Below, one piece after another: positions 38,101 through 47,000 of a stretch of 64,000 bases of DNA (its first letter is position 1; the number at the start of each line of letters is the position of its first letter). Location of the stretch: contig NZ_CAKMMF010000005.1 of the NCBI RefSeq assembly GCF_927798095.1, forward strand, positions 186,001-250,000, in the 5' to 3' direction. Source of the DNA: Paenibacillus plantiphilus (GTDB lineage: Bacteria > Bacillota > Bacilli > Paenibacillales > Paenibacillaceae). The notes beneath the pieces are model-generated. The model was not told the origin of the DNA and searched no databases. It saw nothing but the letters and a program-made list of their open reading frames with translations. A program made the translations under genes and the position numbers.

Positions 38101-38146
38101 GAAGAAGCAGCAGCAATCGCAAGCAGCACAGGATTTCATCGCATAA
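35126..38146 (+). CDS. RND efflux transporter, SwrC/AcrB type
   Basis: The 1006-residue pump has the twofold RND layout: a membrane helix near the start (TVAVLLIIIVLIGGGLY), two large extracytoplasmic loops and 12 predicted helices. The proton-relay Asp pair sits in GRVVDDSIVVIEN in helix 4. Gram-positive members such as Bacillus SwrC export surfactants and lipopeptides or amphiphilic compounds without an outer-membrane partner. The ATG at 35126 follows GGGAG at ten bases; a GTG 12 codons earlier has no site. It is transcribed alone, with a terminator downstream. Confidence 0.93.
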   Translation: MGSIIRFSMKNTVAVLLIIIVLIGGGLYAAGNMKMEMYPDVDIPYMHVNIIYPGASPEQSMRDIGEPLEKALANIDGVNNIYTWGSPNRFQAVLKTDMSASMDEVEQEVRDALAKTKLPDTAQEPMVMREKMDPEVYEIAFSGPDQDLLQQFIEETAAPAIRSVEGVDSIEMKGVLDKRVYIRVKPEALAKYRLTLDMVQQLITANNISVPIGDLRTDEQILPLRISETLQSIDDIQNIRIPVRPSAGQEGNAGSLKLGDIADVVHESVNKSVTRLNGKPAISLTVLAKGGEDVVAIVGQIKEKLDGLTYPADMKREQLLDQSVDIEDSVYSMLREVLIGACMAVLVTLLFLRNFRSTVIAVISIPLSMFASFIVLQYLGYTLNMMTLAGIAVAIGRVVDDSIVVIENIFRRVRSAQHRDGELVEHATREVASAITSSTLTTVAVFLPLAFVPGIIGKFFVPLAWTIVVSLLFSLLVAVTVVPLMSRLFLLKLKHNEQRENGLQRLYRRVLRWSLGHRLATLGIALLILAGSASIPAAGLIGFNFLPAEKATNFNVSIGMPIGSTASNTERVVAKIEEEIKVYPEVLNIIASASNESGSVAFQLAKESDTEQIVDELQNKFALVQGAKSITIVGTGGIGGSSLNFIVNGSDLASIAEGTELITQALKKVEGLTNIRNSAEGEKPEVVIDFNPDKLAENGLTPAHVAMSLRTMVEGNTITQADINNKRTDVVLQLDTGHTASVEMLKKQSISNGHGGIVALHELGEVMETNNATQISRLDQKEYLQVYSTITDTNTSKVSSDAFAAIDKLKLPDGVTWSNEGAAKEMNDGFISMGIALLVSIVLVYFVMLLAFGEALMPLVILAAIPFSIIGAIVGLYLVGEPIGMPAMIGLLMLNGIVVTNAIVLLDRVKQNERRGMEKGEALLEAGVTRLRPILMTAVATIGALLPLALSSEAGLVSRALAIVVIGGLASSTLLTLVIVPVIYHLLLRSKGKKQQQSQAAQDFIA

Positions 38147-38154
38147 TGAAACAG

Positions 38155-38206
38155 GAACGCCGTCCATGCCGCCCCTAAAGGGGGGAGATGGGCGGCGTTC
38201 TTCATG
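38155..38206 (+). terminator. RND gene terminator
   Basis: GAACGCCG...CGGCGTTC with an inner GCCCCT/AGGGGG stem, followed by TTC. Confidence 0.75.
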
Positions 38207-38231
38207 CACTGATTGTCTGCGCGTATCGTCC

Positions 38232-38259
38232 CACCGCGCGCTGGGAGCTGCGCGCGGTG
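38232..38259. repeat. GC-rich dispersed palindrome
   Basis: CACCGCGCG, then TGGGAGCTG, then CGCGCGGTG form a perfect-armed hairpin between the convergent RND and racemase genes. Related copies occur at about 8826-8851 and 63931-63960. Confidence 0.6.
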
Positions 38260-38265
38260 CAGAAA

Positions 38266-38940
38266 TTATTCGGCTGCTCGCAATTCCAGTCCGAGCAGCT
38301 TCTGAATATGATCGGCAAGAGAGTGAAGCTGGTTGCCGATGGCAACGCCTCTCTGCTGCGAGACAAGATCGGCTGCAGGAACCATGGAGAGCTGGCCTGC
38401 CACGATTCTTTTATGCGGATTGTGCGCTATGACTCTATCGAGTCCCTCAGATACGGCCTGTATATAGGCCTCTTTCTTCCCCTGCATGATAAGCGGAAAC
38501 GTATTCTGGAGCAGAGCCGATTCAATCTGTATGTCCTTGCCCATTAATCGGGAGTAGGACATTATTTGCTGCATAGACCCGTCAACCGTGCTTGGATTCG
38601 TGAAGACGACGACTACAGGCTGGTTCAGCTGGCATATATCGTCGGAAAGCGGTTGGTCGATTTTAATTAGCGGCATGGGGAATTGTGAAGTGTCATTCGG
38701 CAGCTGTGCTATGAAATATGTGCATGTAACGAGCAGAGCATCCACATGACATTGTGAAATCCAATGAATGGTTTCCTTGATCTTCTTGGTAGCGGCTTGA
38801 GTGGTGAAGGCAGGATCACGCTTAATCCGGTCCAAGCCCGGATCTACAAAGTGTACAAGCTCGACCTCATAAGGAAGCATCGCTCGTTCGATATGCTCAA
38901 TATTGGAATGATGGGCGTGAAAGCAGCCAATCGTCGTCAT
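38266..38940 (-). CDS. Aspartate/glutamate racemase-like protein
   Basis: The 224-residue protein resembles the Asp/Glu racemase superfamily. The catalytic region LLVTCTYFI contains one Cys in a T-C-T turn, as in racemases of this fold; the second Cys expected near the C-terminus (around VAGQLSMVPAAD) is not seen, since this position reads Gln/Leu. It may therefore be a one-Cys relative such as a maleate isomerase-like or binding protein. Start: ATG 38940 (MTTIGCFHAHHSN), nine bases after AAGGAGG; longer upstream frames lack a site. The gene converges with the RND gene. Confidence 0.7.
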   Translation of the reverse strand: MTTIGCFHAHHSNIEHIERAMLPYEVELVHFVDPGLDRIKRDPAFTTQAATKKIKETIHWISQCHVDALLVTCTYFIAQLPNDTSQFPMPLIKIDQPLSDDICQLNQPVVVVFTNPSTVDGSMQQIMSYSRLMGKDIQIESALLQNTFPLIMQGKKEAYIQAVSEGLDRVIAHNPHKRIVAGQLSMVPAADLVSQQRGVAIGNQLHSLADHIQKLLGLELRAAE

Positions 38941-39451
38941 ACGTGCCAGCCTCCTTATTTTTATGGAGTATAGCAGCTTAGGACATGTCTGTAAATGTAA
39001 GAGCAATAAGGAATTGTTCTTCTCAGACTGCCCAGAAAGTCCGATGAAAAATGTGTTTGCAATTCCAATTACAATCACTACCCACTACATGATCAATCGG
39101 CGGCATATAACTGCAAAAGTACCTCTCCTGCATCCAATAGAGCTGCTCGCAGACAGAGTACCTGCAAAAATACATCAAATATCGCCAGAACCCAGCGTAT
39201 ACGGCACTTTTCTGGTTTTTTGATGCACTTTTGCAGGTAAGGGGCTTGAAATGGTCCATTTTGACCATAGTAACTGTATTTTACAGTAACGCTGATGCAA
39301 GCAACGGTTGTAGCAACGTATACCGACGGGAGACGTCCCGTGGACTTTCCCGACAGCCTGGTAAGAATAATAAGGAATTGTTCTTCTATTGGACCTGCTG
39401 TTGCCTTATAATGGAGGAAGACAATTTTACGAGACAAAGAAGGTATGCAGC
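38941..39451. repeat. Repeat-rich intergenic region with long hairpin
   Basis: There is no gene here. ACCTGCAAAA at about 39168 pairs with TTTTGCAGGT at about 39229 through nearly 20 bases (including CATCAAA/TTTGATG), with an inner CCAGAA/TTCTGG stem, giving a hairpin of roughly 70 bases. The string AATAAGGAATTGTTCTTCT occurs twice (about 39004 and 39367), flanking it. TCGCAGACAGAGTA just before the hairpin recurs at 58201, so these are dispersed intergenic elements. Confidence 0.7.
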
Positions 39452-41479
39452 ATGAGTCATCTTCACGGGCAGTACAACGAATTTATTGTAATATTATCTT
39501 TTCTCATTGCTGTTGCAGCTTCTTACTCCGCGCTTAGCCTGGCAAGCAAAATATCAAGGGCTAAAGGGAGGAGCTATACCGTTTGGACGGTGGCAGGAGC
39601 CTGCGTAATGGGTGCAGGGATATGGTCCATGCATTTTGTCGGCATGCTGGCCTTTCATGTTGAGGCATCGGTAAGCTACAATATCTATCTCACTTTGCTC
39701 TCCTTGGCTGCGAGCATCCTGGCTTCGTATATCGCGTTTCGAGTTACCTCAGCTGCTGACTATGGAACCAGAAGGCTTCTTCAAGGCGGCTTTTTCATGG
39801 GCAGCGGTATCGTTGCGATGCATTATATCGGCATGTCGGCGATAAACGAGCCGATCAGGATTGCATACAACTCTCTATTCGTAAGCTTGTCCATCGTTGT
39901 CTCCTTTATAGCGTCCTACGGCGCGCTCTACCTCTTCCGCAAGTTTCGTACTACGGAAGGGTACAGCAAATGGAAGCTGATGAGCGCATGTATTATGGCG
40001 CTTGGCATTTGCGGGATGCATTATACGGGGATGAGAGCCTCTCAATTTGTTGTCGATGCTGCACATCAGCATAATGATCTGGTTGGACCGCAAACCTTTC
40101 TGCTCGCAGGGGTGGCTGGTGCAATCTTTTTCGTGCTTGCCGTAACTCTCGGAGCGATATTCTTCGACCGCAATGTACTGGAACGGATGGCATATACCGA
40201 TTCACTGACAGGAATGCCGAACCGCAACCAGCTGACGCGCTACTTCGAGGATTCGTTCTCGGGGCGTGAGAGCGGCTTTTTGTTGTTCATCGATTTGGAT
40301 CGATTCAAGACGATTAACGATACACTCGGACATGATGCGGGCGATCTCTTTATAAGAGAAGTGGCTCAGCGGCTCCAGCAGACGACATCGGGCGATCAGA
40401 ATGTGTTCCGGCTTGGCGGCGATGAGTTTCTGGTTGTGTCCAGCAATGGCACGAAGGAGGAGGCAATCCGGCTGGCCGAGTATTTGGTCTCCGTCATTAA
40501 ACGTCCGTATTCCGTTCTTGGCAATGAAATCTATATGACGACAAGCATTGGGATCAGTCTGGCGCCTGAGCATGGCGATAATCGGACGATGCTGCTGAAG
40601 GCGGCGGATGTGGCGATGTACCGTGCCAAGTCGGCGGGCAAGAATCAATATCAGCTTTTTGATGAGGAAACAGACCGGATGCATGTGCGCAAGCTGGAGC
40701 TGGAACGGGACTTGCGCAAGGCACTGGCTAACAATGAGCTGTGTATCTACTATCAGCCTAAGTGGGATGCGGAGTTGGATTGCCTCACGGGCATGGAAGC
40801 CTTGCTCCGCTGGAATCATCCAAGGCTGGGCATGGTATCGCCAGCCGAATTTATTCCCATTGCCGAAGAAACCGGATTAATTGTATCAATGACAAGATGG
40901 GTGCTGAATGAAGTGTGCATTCAGAACAGGGAATGGCAGAAACGGGATATCGTCCATGTCTGTGTGTCGGTCAATATGTCCATCCGCGTGTTCGAGAGCG
41001 GCATGTTATGCGAGATGGTAGAGGAGTCGCTTCAAGAGTCGAATATTGATTCTGGCAGTCTTGAGCTTGAGATTACGGAATCCATTGCCATGTATGATGT
41101 TCAAGATACGATCAGGCAGCTTCAGCACCTCAAGTCGTTGGGGGTAAGAGTATCGATGGATGACTTTGGGACGGGCTACTCCTCGCTGGGCAATTTGGAT
41201 GAAATACCGATTGATGCGCTCAAAATCGATCAGATGTTCATACGTCAGAGCGCCCAGCCGTCCAAGCAGGCTATTATCAGTACGATTATTGCCATTGCGG
41301 GGCATCTAAAGCTGGAGGTCGTCGCAGAAGGCGTGGAGACAGAGGAGCAGATTGGCTTCCTGCAATCCAGAGGCTGCAGGGTTATGCAGGGCTACTACTA
41401 CGGAAAACCGATGGATACGGAAACGTTGGAGGCCTGGTTAATCGCGAATAATGAGCGCGCGAAGCAGGGAGCTTCTTAG
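39452..41479 (+). CDS. MHYT-GGDEF-EAL cyclic-di-GMP protein
   Basis: The 675-residue protein begins with a seven-helix MHYT sensor, in which the motif recurs as MHFVGM, MHYIGM and MHYTGM, probably binding metal and sensing a gas. A GGDEF domain with an intact RLGGDEF active site follows, and then an EAL domain (YYQPKWD, MEALLRW, DDFGTGYSSL). Both the synthesis and the hydrolysis motifs of c-di-GMP look intact; the RxxD inhibitory site is not seen. The ATG (MSHLHGQ) follows AAGAAGG; an upstream frame lacks a site. Confidence 0.9.
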   Translation: MSHLHGQYNEFIVILSFLIAVAASYSALSLASKISRAKGRSYTVWTVAGACVMGAGIWSMHFVGMLAFHVEASVSYNIYLTLLSLAASILASYIAFRVTSAADYGTRRLLQGGFFMGSGIVAMHYIGMSAINEPIRIAYNSLFVSLSIVVSFIASYGALYLFRKFRTTEGYSKWKLMSACIMALGICGMHYTGMRASQFVVDAAHQHNDLVGPQTFLLAGVAGAIFFVLAVTLGAIFFDRNVLERMAYTDSLTGMPNRNQLTRYFEDSFSGRESGFLLFIDLDRFKTINDTLGHDAGDLFIREVAQRLQQTTSGDQNVFRLGGDEFLVVSSNGTKEEAIRLAEYLVSVIKRPYSVLGNEIYMTTSIGISLAPEHGDNRTMLLKAADVAMYRAKSAGKNQYQLFDEETDRMHVRKLELERDLRKALANNELCIYYQPKWDAELDCLTGMEALLRWNHPRLGMVSPAEFIPIAEETGLIVSMTRWVLNEVCIQNREWQKRDIVHVCVSVNMSIRVFESGMLCEMVEESLQESNIDSGSLELEITESIAMYDVQDTIRQLQHLKSLGVRVSMDDFGTGYSSLGNLDEIPIDALKIDQMFIRQSAQPSKQAIISTIIAIAGHLKLEVVAEGVETEEQIGFLQSRGCRVMQGYYYGKPMDTETLEAWLIANNERAKQGAS

Positions 41480-41585
41480 GCGCTGCATTCGACAAAAAAC
41501 GCCAATTTCTAACAAATATTAATAGCTTGCCTATTTCTTCTATGATAGAATCTTAACTAATAGAGGTGTACAGGAGGGTATGTTG

Positions 41586-43937
41586 GTGCGAAAAATTTCG
41601 ATAACTATGCTATGTCTGTTTCTGCTGCTGGGCATCATTGCAGTTCCGGCAAGCGCAGGCGCAACGGGCTCGGTTGTGAAGCCTGTTAAAGCGATGACAA
41701 CAGGCGAGAATTGGATATATATCACATTCGATGGGCAGTTGACTGCAACAGATCATGGATCATCCTCGCTTCCCAGCTCGGCCTTCTCAATTGGCCTTCC
41801 GGACTACACGGTAAACATGGCAACTGCTGTAGGAGATGTCGTCGTCCTCATGCTGAACAAGCCATTGATCGATGTGGATAGTGTCGATATCGGCATGGAA
41901 GAGGGGGTCGTGGAAAACGCTGCAGGAGGCGCTCACAACCTCGCAATTACAGGCTATAAGGTTGTTACGCCGCAAGGAAAGCTGGCCTTGAAGGAGACGC
42001 TGGACCCGAGCGGTTCGGGGGTCACATTGAATGGCATCGTGAAATATGTGAAGACGCTCCCTGCCAGCAGCAACATAGTAGGCGCTTCCGGCATTGACAG
42101 TGAGGATGTCCGTTATTTGCTTTCAATAATGGACATTGGCGAAGTCAACAAGGAAGAGCTGCTGGGCGCTATTGAGAGAATGCAAATTTTCATCGATGGA
42201 CCGCTAGGAACGGTGGAAGCGCGTCAGGAGCTGGCTGATCTGGCTGCAGCAGCGCAGACTCTTGTGGATAACGCAAGCGCAACCCAAAGACAGGTGGACA
42301 GTAAGCTAGTCGAGCTGCGGCACGGCATCAGCAACTTTATTCTGCTCTATCTAACAAATGTTCCGCAGCTGCTTCCTACGCCGATCAGCATTGAGCCAAC
42401 GGCGGGAACCATGCTTGCTGATCATCTTGTTACAGAAGATGAAATCAGTGCAATACAAGGACTGCACTTGCCAGCCTCCTCTTCCGATCCCAAGTTTACG
42501 GTAACGCTGCCTAAGAACCCGAGTGCAGCAGGCGGCTATGCGATCGGCGATATTATTCATATCGTATTAGGACAATCGAATGCGGAAATTTCATATACGC
42601 TGACAGTATCGGATATTGCAGCAATAAACAACAATCTGCCAGGCAATGCGGTCTTTACAATTGACGCTCGCAGCTTCTTCCTGGACGCATCGTTGGAGGA
42701 TCAATCATTCACGCCGTTTGTTTTTGTGGAGAAGGGCGATCACTCCATCGCCTCCTTGATAACTGTGTCTGCGAACCCAGTGACAATCAAACGCCGGCCT
42801 GTCATACATTTGCATCAGTCTACCGGATATGTAGAACGCGGAACATTACTCGGGGCAACGGCGAGCAAGGCGGGCATGGTCTATCTCGTACCGGCAGAAG
42901 CGGTTGTAACATCAAGGGCTGATCTTGTGAACCATGGCAATAGTTATGCGCCGGCTGCAGCGGCACATGCTTCGGTGTTTCTATCGACCACGGGTCTGCT
43001 TGTTGGCGAATCCTACAAGCTGTATGCTATCGATGATGCCGATCAGATATCAGCGCCGACAGCGGCTGTTACAATAACTGCTGCCGCCGAGCACCAGTTG
43101 AACGCAAGAGGCACGCATCCCGATGTAGAGGTTGACACCATTGAAGGTGAGACCGTTGTTTATATACCTGCGGGTGAGAGTATGGACGTTGGCACACTCA
43201 AGTCGCACTTAATCTCCACAAGAACAATTAAAGTGCAGCGCGGATCGGATGATTTTACAGAAATGGACGATTCGGAGCTCGTAACTAGCGAAATGGCTGT
43301 GGCTGTAGGGGATGGACCGGTCGAGATATTTAATATCCGCACCCAGCTGCCAGTTACAGCATTTAGCGGGATTGTGGAAGCAATAGATAATTCCGATATT
43401 GATGCGATTAAATTGAATAATAATATCGTCGCTTCAGAAGAGATTCTGGTGATTTACGACCGACAAATCAGTTTCCGTGCGAAGTCTCCGCGCATGTTGA
43501 CGGTTGGCGGAGTCGATATTGGCGAGGATGACATTATTGAGAAGAGCAATGTCACCGTCATTGCTGATGTAGGCACGGATGATGCTCGATTGGCAACATC
43601 GGTCAGCCCTAGCAGTATTGCGGATGAGGTGCGTATCGGCACTCTTAAAGAGAACATAACAGGTCCTCTCAAACGCTCGGAAACCCACAACGGGGTTTAT
43701 GTGAATACTGATAATGTCGCAGTAATTAGCGAGCTATTCGGCTGGGAGTATGCCTCTGGCGACAGTAGTATCAATACGATCTACTTTGCTGCTGACGTAA
43801 CGACATATATTGAGATTGTATTGCCCGTGCATCCGCTGAACCTGTTCGGAAATGGGCGGCTGCTGACTGGATATCCCATTACAGGCACATTAAACGGGGT
43901 GTTCGACGGGGTTTCAGTTGAGATTGCGATTCCTTAG
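41586..43937 (+). CDS. Large secreted protein of unknown function
   Basis: The 783-residue protein has a Sec signal peptide (MRKISITMLCLFLL...ASA), so it is exported. It contains several beta-rich stretches, a helical pair near residues 190-260 (VEARQELADLAAAAQTLVDNAS...) resembling FIVAR-type modules, and repeated Thr/Val-rich strand segments typical of surface proteins. No SLH, LPXTG or enzymatic motif is seen. AGGAGG lies eight bases before the GTG at 41586; an ATG six bases earlier is too close. An extended -10 (TGATAGAAT) is at 41543-41551. It is transcribed alone, with a terminator downstream. Confidence 0.75.
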   Translation: MRKISITMLCLFLLLGIIAVPASAGATGSVVKPVKAMTTGENWIYITFDGQLTATDHGSSSLPSSAFSIGLPDYTVNMATAVGDVVVLMLNKPLIDVDSVDIGMEEGVVENAAGGAHNLAITGYKVVTPQGKLALKETLDPSGSGVTLNGIVKYVKTLPASSNIVGASGIDSEDVRYLLSIMDIGEVNKEELLGAIERMQIFIDGPLGTVEARQELADLAAAAQTLVDNASATQRQVDSKLVELRHGISNFILLYLTNVPQLLPTPISIEPTAGTMLADHLVTEDEISAIQGLHLPASSSDPKFTVTLPKNPSAAGGYAIGDIIHIVLGQSNAEISYTLTVSDIAAINNNLPGNAVFTIDARSFFLDASLEDQSFTPFVFVEKGDHSIASLITVSANPVTIKRRPVIHLHQSTGYVERGTLLGATASKAGMVYLVPAEAVVTSRADLVNHGNSYAPAAAAHASVFLSTTGLLVGESYKLYAIDDADQISAPTAAVTITAAAEHQLNARGTHPDVEVDTIEGETVVYIPAGESMDVGTLKSHLISTRTIKVQRGSDDFTEMDDSELVTSEMAVAVGDGPVEIFNIRTQLPVTAFSGIVEAIDNSDIDAIKLNNNIVASEEILVIYDRQISFRAKSPRMLTVGGVDIGEDDIIEKSNVTVIADVGTDDARLATSVSPSSIADEVRIGTLKENITGPLKRSETHNGVYVNTDNVAVISELFGWEYASGDSSINTIYFAADVTTYIEIVLPVHPLNLFGNGRLLTGYPITGTLNGVFDGVSVEIAIP

Positions 43938-43988
43938 CAAAAGCATAATTCAAGCAAGCTATTGCATCCAGACCAATAACAACGTGTG

Positions 43989-44032
43989 AAAAAGGCTGCG
44001 CCTGCAGGAGTAATCCGGGGCGCAGCCTTTTT
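43989..44032. terminator. Bidirectional terminator
   Basis: AAAAAGGCTGCGCC pairs with GGGCGCAGCCTTTTT. It lies between the secreted protein and the convergent Lhr gene. Confidence 0.9.
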
Positions 44033-44083
44033 GTCTATTGTTGCAGAAGGAATGGAGTTGGTCTGTATGGGCAAGACACCTAT

Positions 44084-47000
44084 CTACTGCAGATGGCTCG
44101 GCCATAGAACAAGGGCGCGATTGTCGCGCTCTGCTCCGAGTGCGCGAAGCGCGGCAGCAGCGTTGGAATCGGTGATGTCCTCGCCATTCCAGCGTTCGAT
44201 TTTGATTTTGCTTAGACCATGCTGCTTCAGAATGGTGCGGAAAATTTGCTTGAGCAGCAGGGGATTGAGCGCATCATCCAATGTTGATTCCCTGTTCTTG
44301 CCAGAAGCAGATAGGCGGTTGTCGCCGAAACCATTATCGTTTTCGTTACCGTCGCCGCTGCCATTGCCGTCAAGGACTTCGACGACCTTGCGGCCATTAT
44401 TCTCAAGCCAGTAGCGCCATCGGCCTTGATGCAGGACGAGGAAATTGCCGCTCTTGCGGCTGAAGGAAGCGCCTCTTACAGGCGGCCAGTCAGCGGCAAG
44501 ACCGAAAGGATTCGCCGGATCGATAGCGGCTATAACTGTAATAGCGTCGGAATCTTGTCCCGGGAATGGCTGTCTCACAGCGGCCAGCAGCTCGCGCTTG
44601 GCGAATTGCAGCGTATTCACGCCTTGAATGAGCAAGCCCCGTGTCAGGATGCCCCAGCGCTCATATTGCCGCAGTACGGGAAGCAGCTCATCCCAGCCGA
44701 AGGGTGATAGCTGGGCGACGAGATCCTTGGTCACGATGCCGCAGCTCTCCAATAGATGCTGCGTCCAGTGCAGGGCGGATTGATGGAGCCCCTCGGAAGG
44801 CGGTACGCCAGTCTCGCTGCTGTGGTCCGATTCGGCAAGGGAGCCAGTCCAATACCACCGTCCCAAGCCGGATCCGGTCTTGGCCAGCGCCTTGCCCTTC
44901 GTGAGCAGCTGCAGACGAAGCGGGGCGAACTGGTCGTTGGATACGCGGCCCTCCCATACGAGATCAATCAGGTCAGTCAGCAGCTCGGACGGTATTTTGC
45001 CGCAATCACGGCTTAGCTTGGTCAGGAAGCTTGCCCCGCCGTCTTTGAGCATGGCCAGCAGGCCTGGATGCTTCGTTGCTGCCTCTGATTTCGGCGGCTG
45101 CACGTAAGGGGAGTACAGAGCTTTGGACTCTGCAAGGAAGAAGGCGATCTTGCCCTCCTTCTCTTGCTCCTCCTTGCGTCCAATCCAGACAACCTCGCCG
45201 GAGGAACAGAGAAGATCGAGGTCCTCCTTGCGATAACCGAGCAATCTTGCCGGGAATAGGATGGATTCCCAGTGTGAAGCAGGAAGGAAGAAGCCCTGCA
45301 GCCTGGTGATGACCGTTCGCAGGCCATCAATGCCGCTCAGCTGCGAACCGGACAACGCATGCTGAAGCAGCGACATATGCGCACACCATCTTACCGGATC
45401 AACAGGCTCTGCTTGCTTTCGAGCCTGCTCCATTGTCAGCCGAATCAACCGTTTGGCGACCTTGCAGCTTGACCAGATGCGCTCCTGCTCATTCTCCGCG
45501 AACGGCGCTTGCTCGATGGCTTCCATTGCAAGCAGCACATCGACAATATGAGCGGCCTGCTCGGGGTCCAGCACAGGGTATCGCTCAAGAAGCTCAAGCT
45601 CGGTAAATGACAGCCGGTGCTCGGCATAACGTCCTGCGACGAAGGCAATCGCGCTGTCTGTGAGCGGGAACGCCGCATACATATCGCTCTCATCCGAGCA
45701 TATCCAGCGGTCCTCTGAGCCAGCGGAAGCCAGCGGGACAACTCGCCCGGAGGCTTGCAGCTCAGCCAGCCACAAGCGCGCCTCCTCTCCGGCAATGGCG
45801 CTCAGCTCCGAGATGCTCTTGTCTCCTTGGAGCTTCAGCAGTCTGTACAGCTCATCCGCTGAAGTTGGCAGTATTGGTCCTGATTGGAGGCGTGCTGCTT
45901 CCTCGGCGGCGATTAGAGGATCGACCTGTTGGATCGCGTGCTCACCGAACAGCTCTCCGGCCATAGCTCTGCTTACGCTCATAAGCTGAAGCTGCGTTGT
46001 CTCGCTTAGGCCATCCCCTTCATAGATTTGATTGTTCACATAATCAGCGATAAATTGCACCGCAAAGGGGGAGGGCGCATTCGTCTCATGGACGGCAATT
46101 TCGATATGGCCATCCGCGATGTTCCCCAGCAGCCGCTTGAGGCTGCCGGTATCCAGGAAGAGATGCAGAGATTCCCTCATGGCCTCCTGCAAATAAGGAA
46201 ACTGCTCCGCATAAGGAAGCGATTGCTTTAGCAGCTCCTCGCTGCGCAGCCGCTTCTGCCACATTGGTGTTCTCGTGAAGCTGCGAGAGAGCAGGAGCGA
46301 GGTTTCCGCTATTCGGCGAAAGGCGATAGCGAGCAGCGGAGAGCCTGCGATGGCTTCTGTGAGAAGCGGCTCAAGACTGTCGGGCGTTATATGCCAGAGT
46401 GTCTGCAGCCATGAGGCATCCCATTCCGGAAGCACAAGCTCAATCCCGTTATCCTTGGCATTGCCGTATAGCTTATAGGGAAGCAGCCGATCGAATTGGC
46501 GCTCAATGGCAAGCAGCCACGTCCGGTTGATTCGCTTGCCAAAGGAGTTGTGGATAATGACCCTGGTCTGATTCATGAGATCGCGATAATGCTCAATCAC
46601 GATGCGCCGATCAGTCGGCAGCGCAAGCGCCCTGTGCTGCGATCGAATGAGCTCAATCAGCTGCTCCGAGGCGATTCTGTCAAAGCCGTAATCCATATCG
46701 AGCCAGGCAATGGCAGCCTCGTCACGTTCCCGGACTGCCGCAGTCTCGTCTGAAGCGGCGGCGGGGTGGTCGGTTTTGGGTGAAAAGGGTTTAGCTTCCG
46801 CCAGATGGAGCCTGTCCGACAATTCGCCTATGAAGGCGCCAAGTTGAATGCCCAGCTCGTAGCTACGCCCGCCGGGCTCGTTGCGCCAGAAGGGGATCTC
46901 GCTGAAGCGGTTCGGCGCCTCCTTCACATATACCCGGTCATTATCGATGCTGCTGATCATCCAGGAGGAAGTGCCAAGCTGGAACACATCGCCGACGCGG

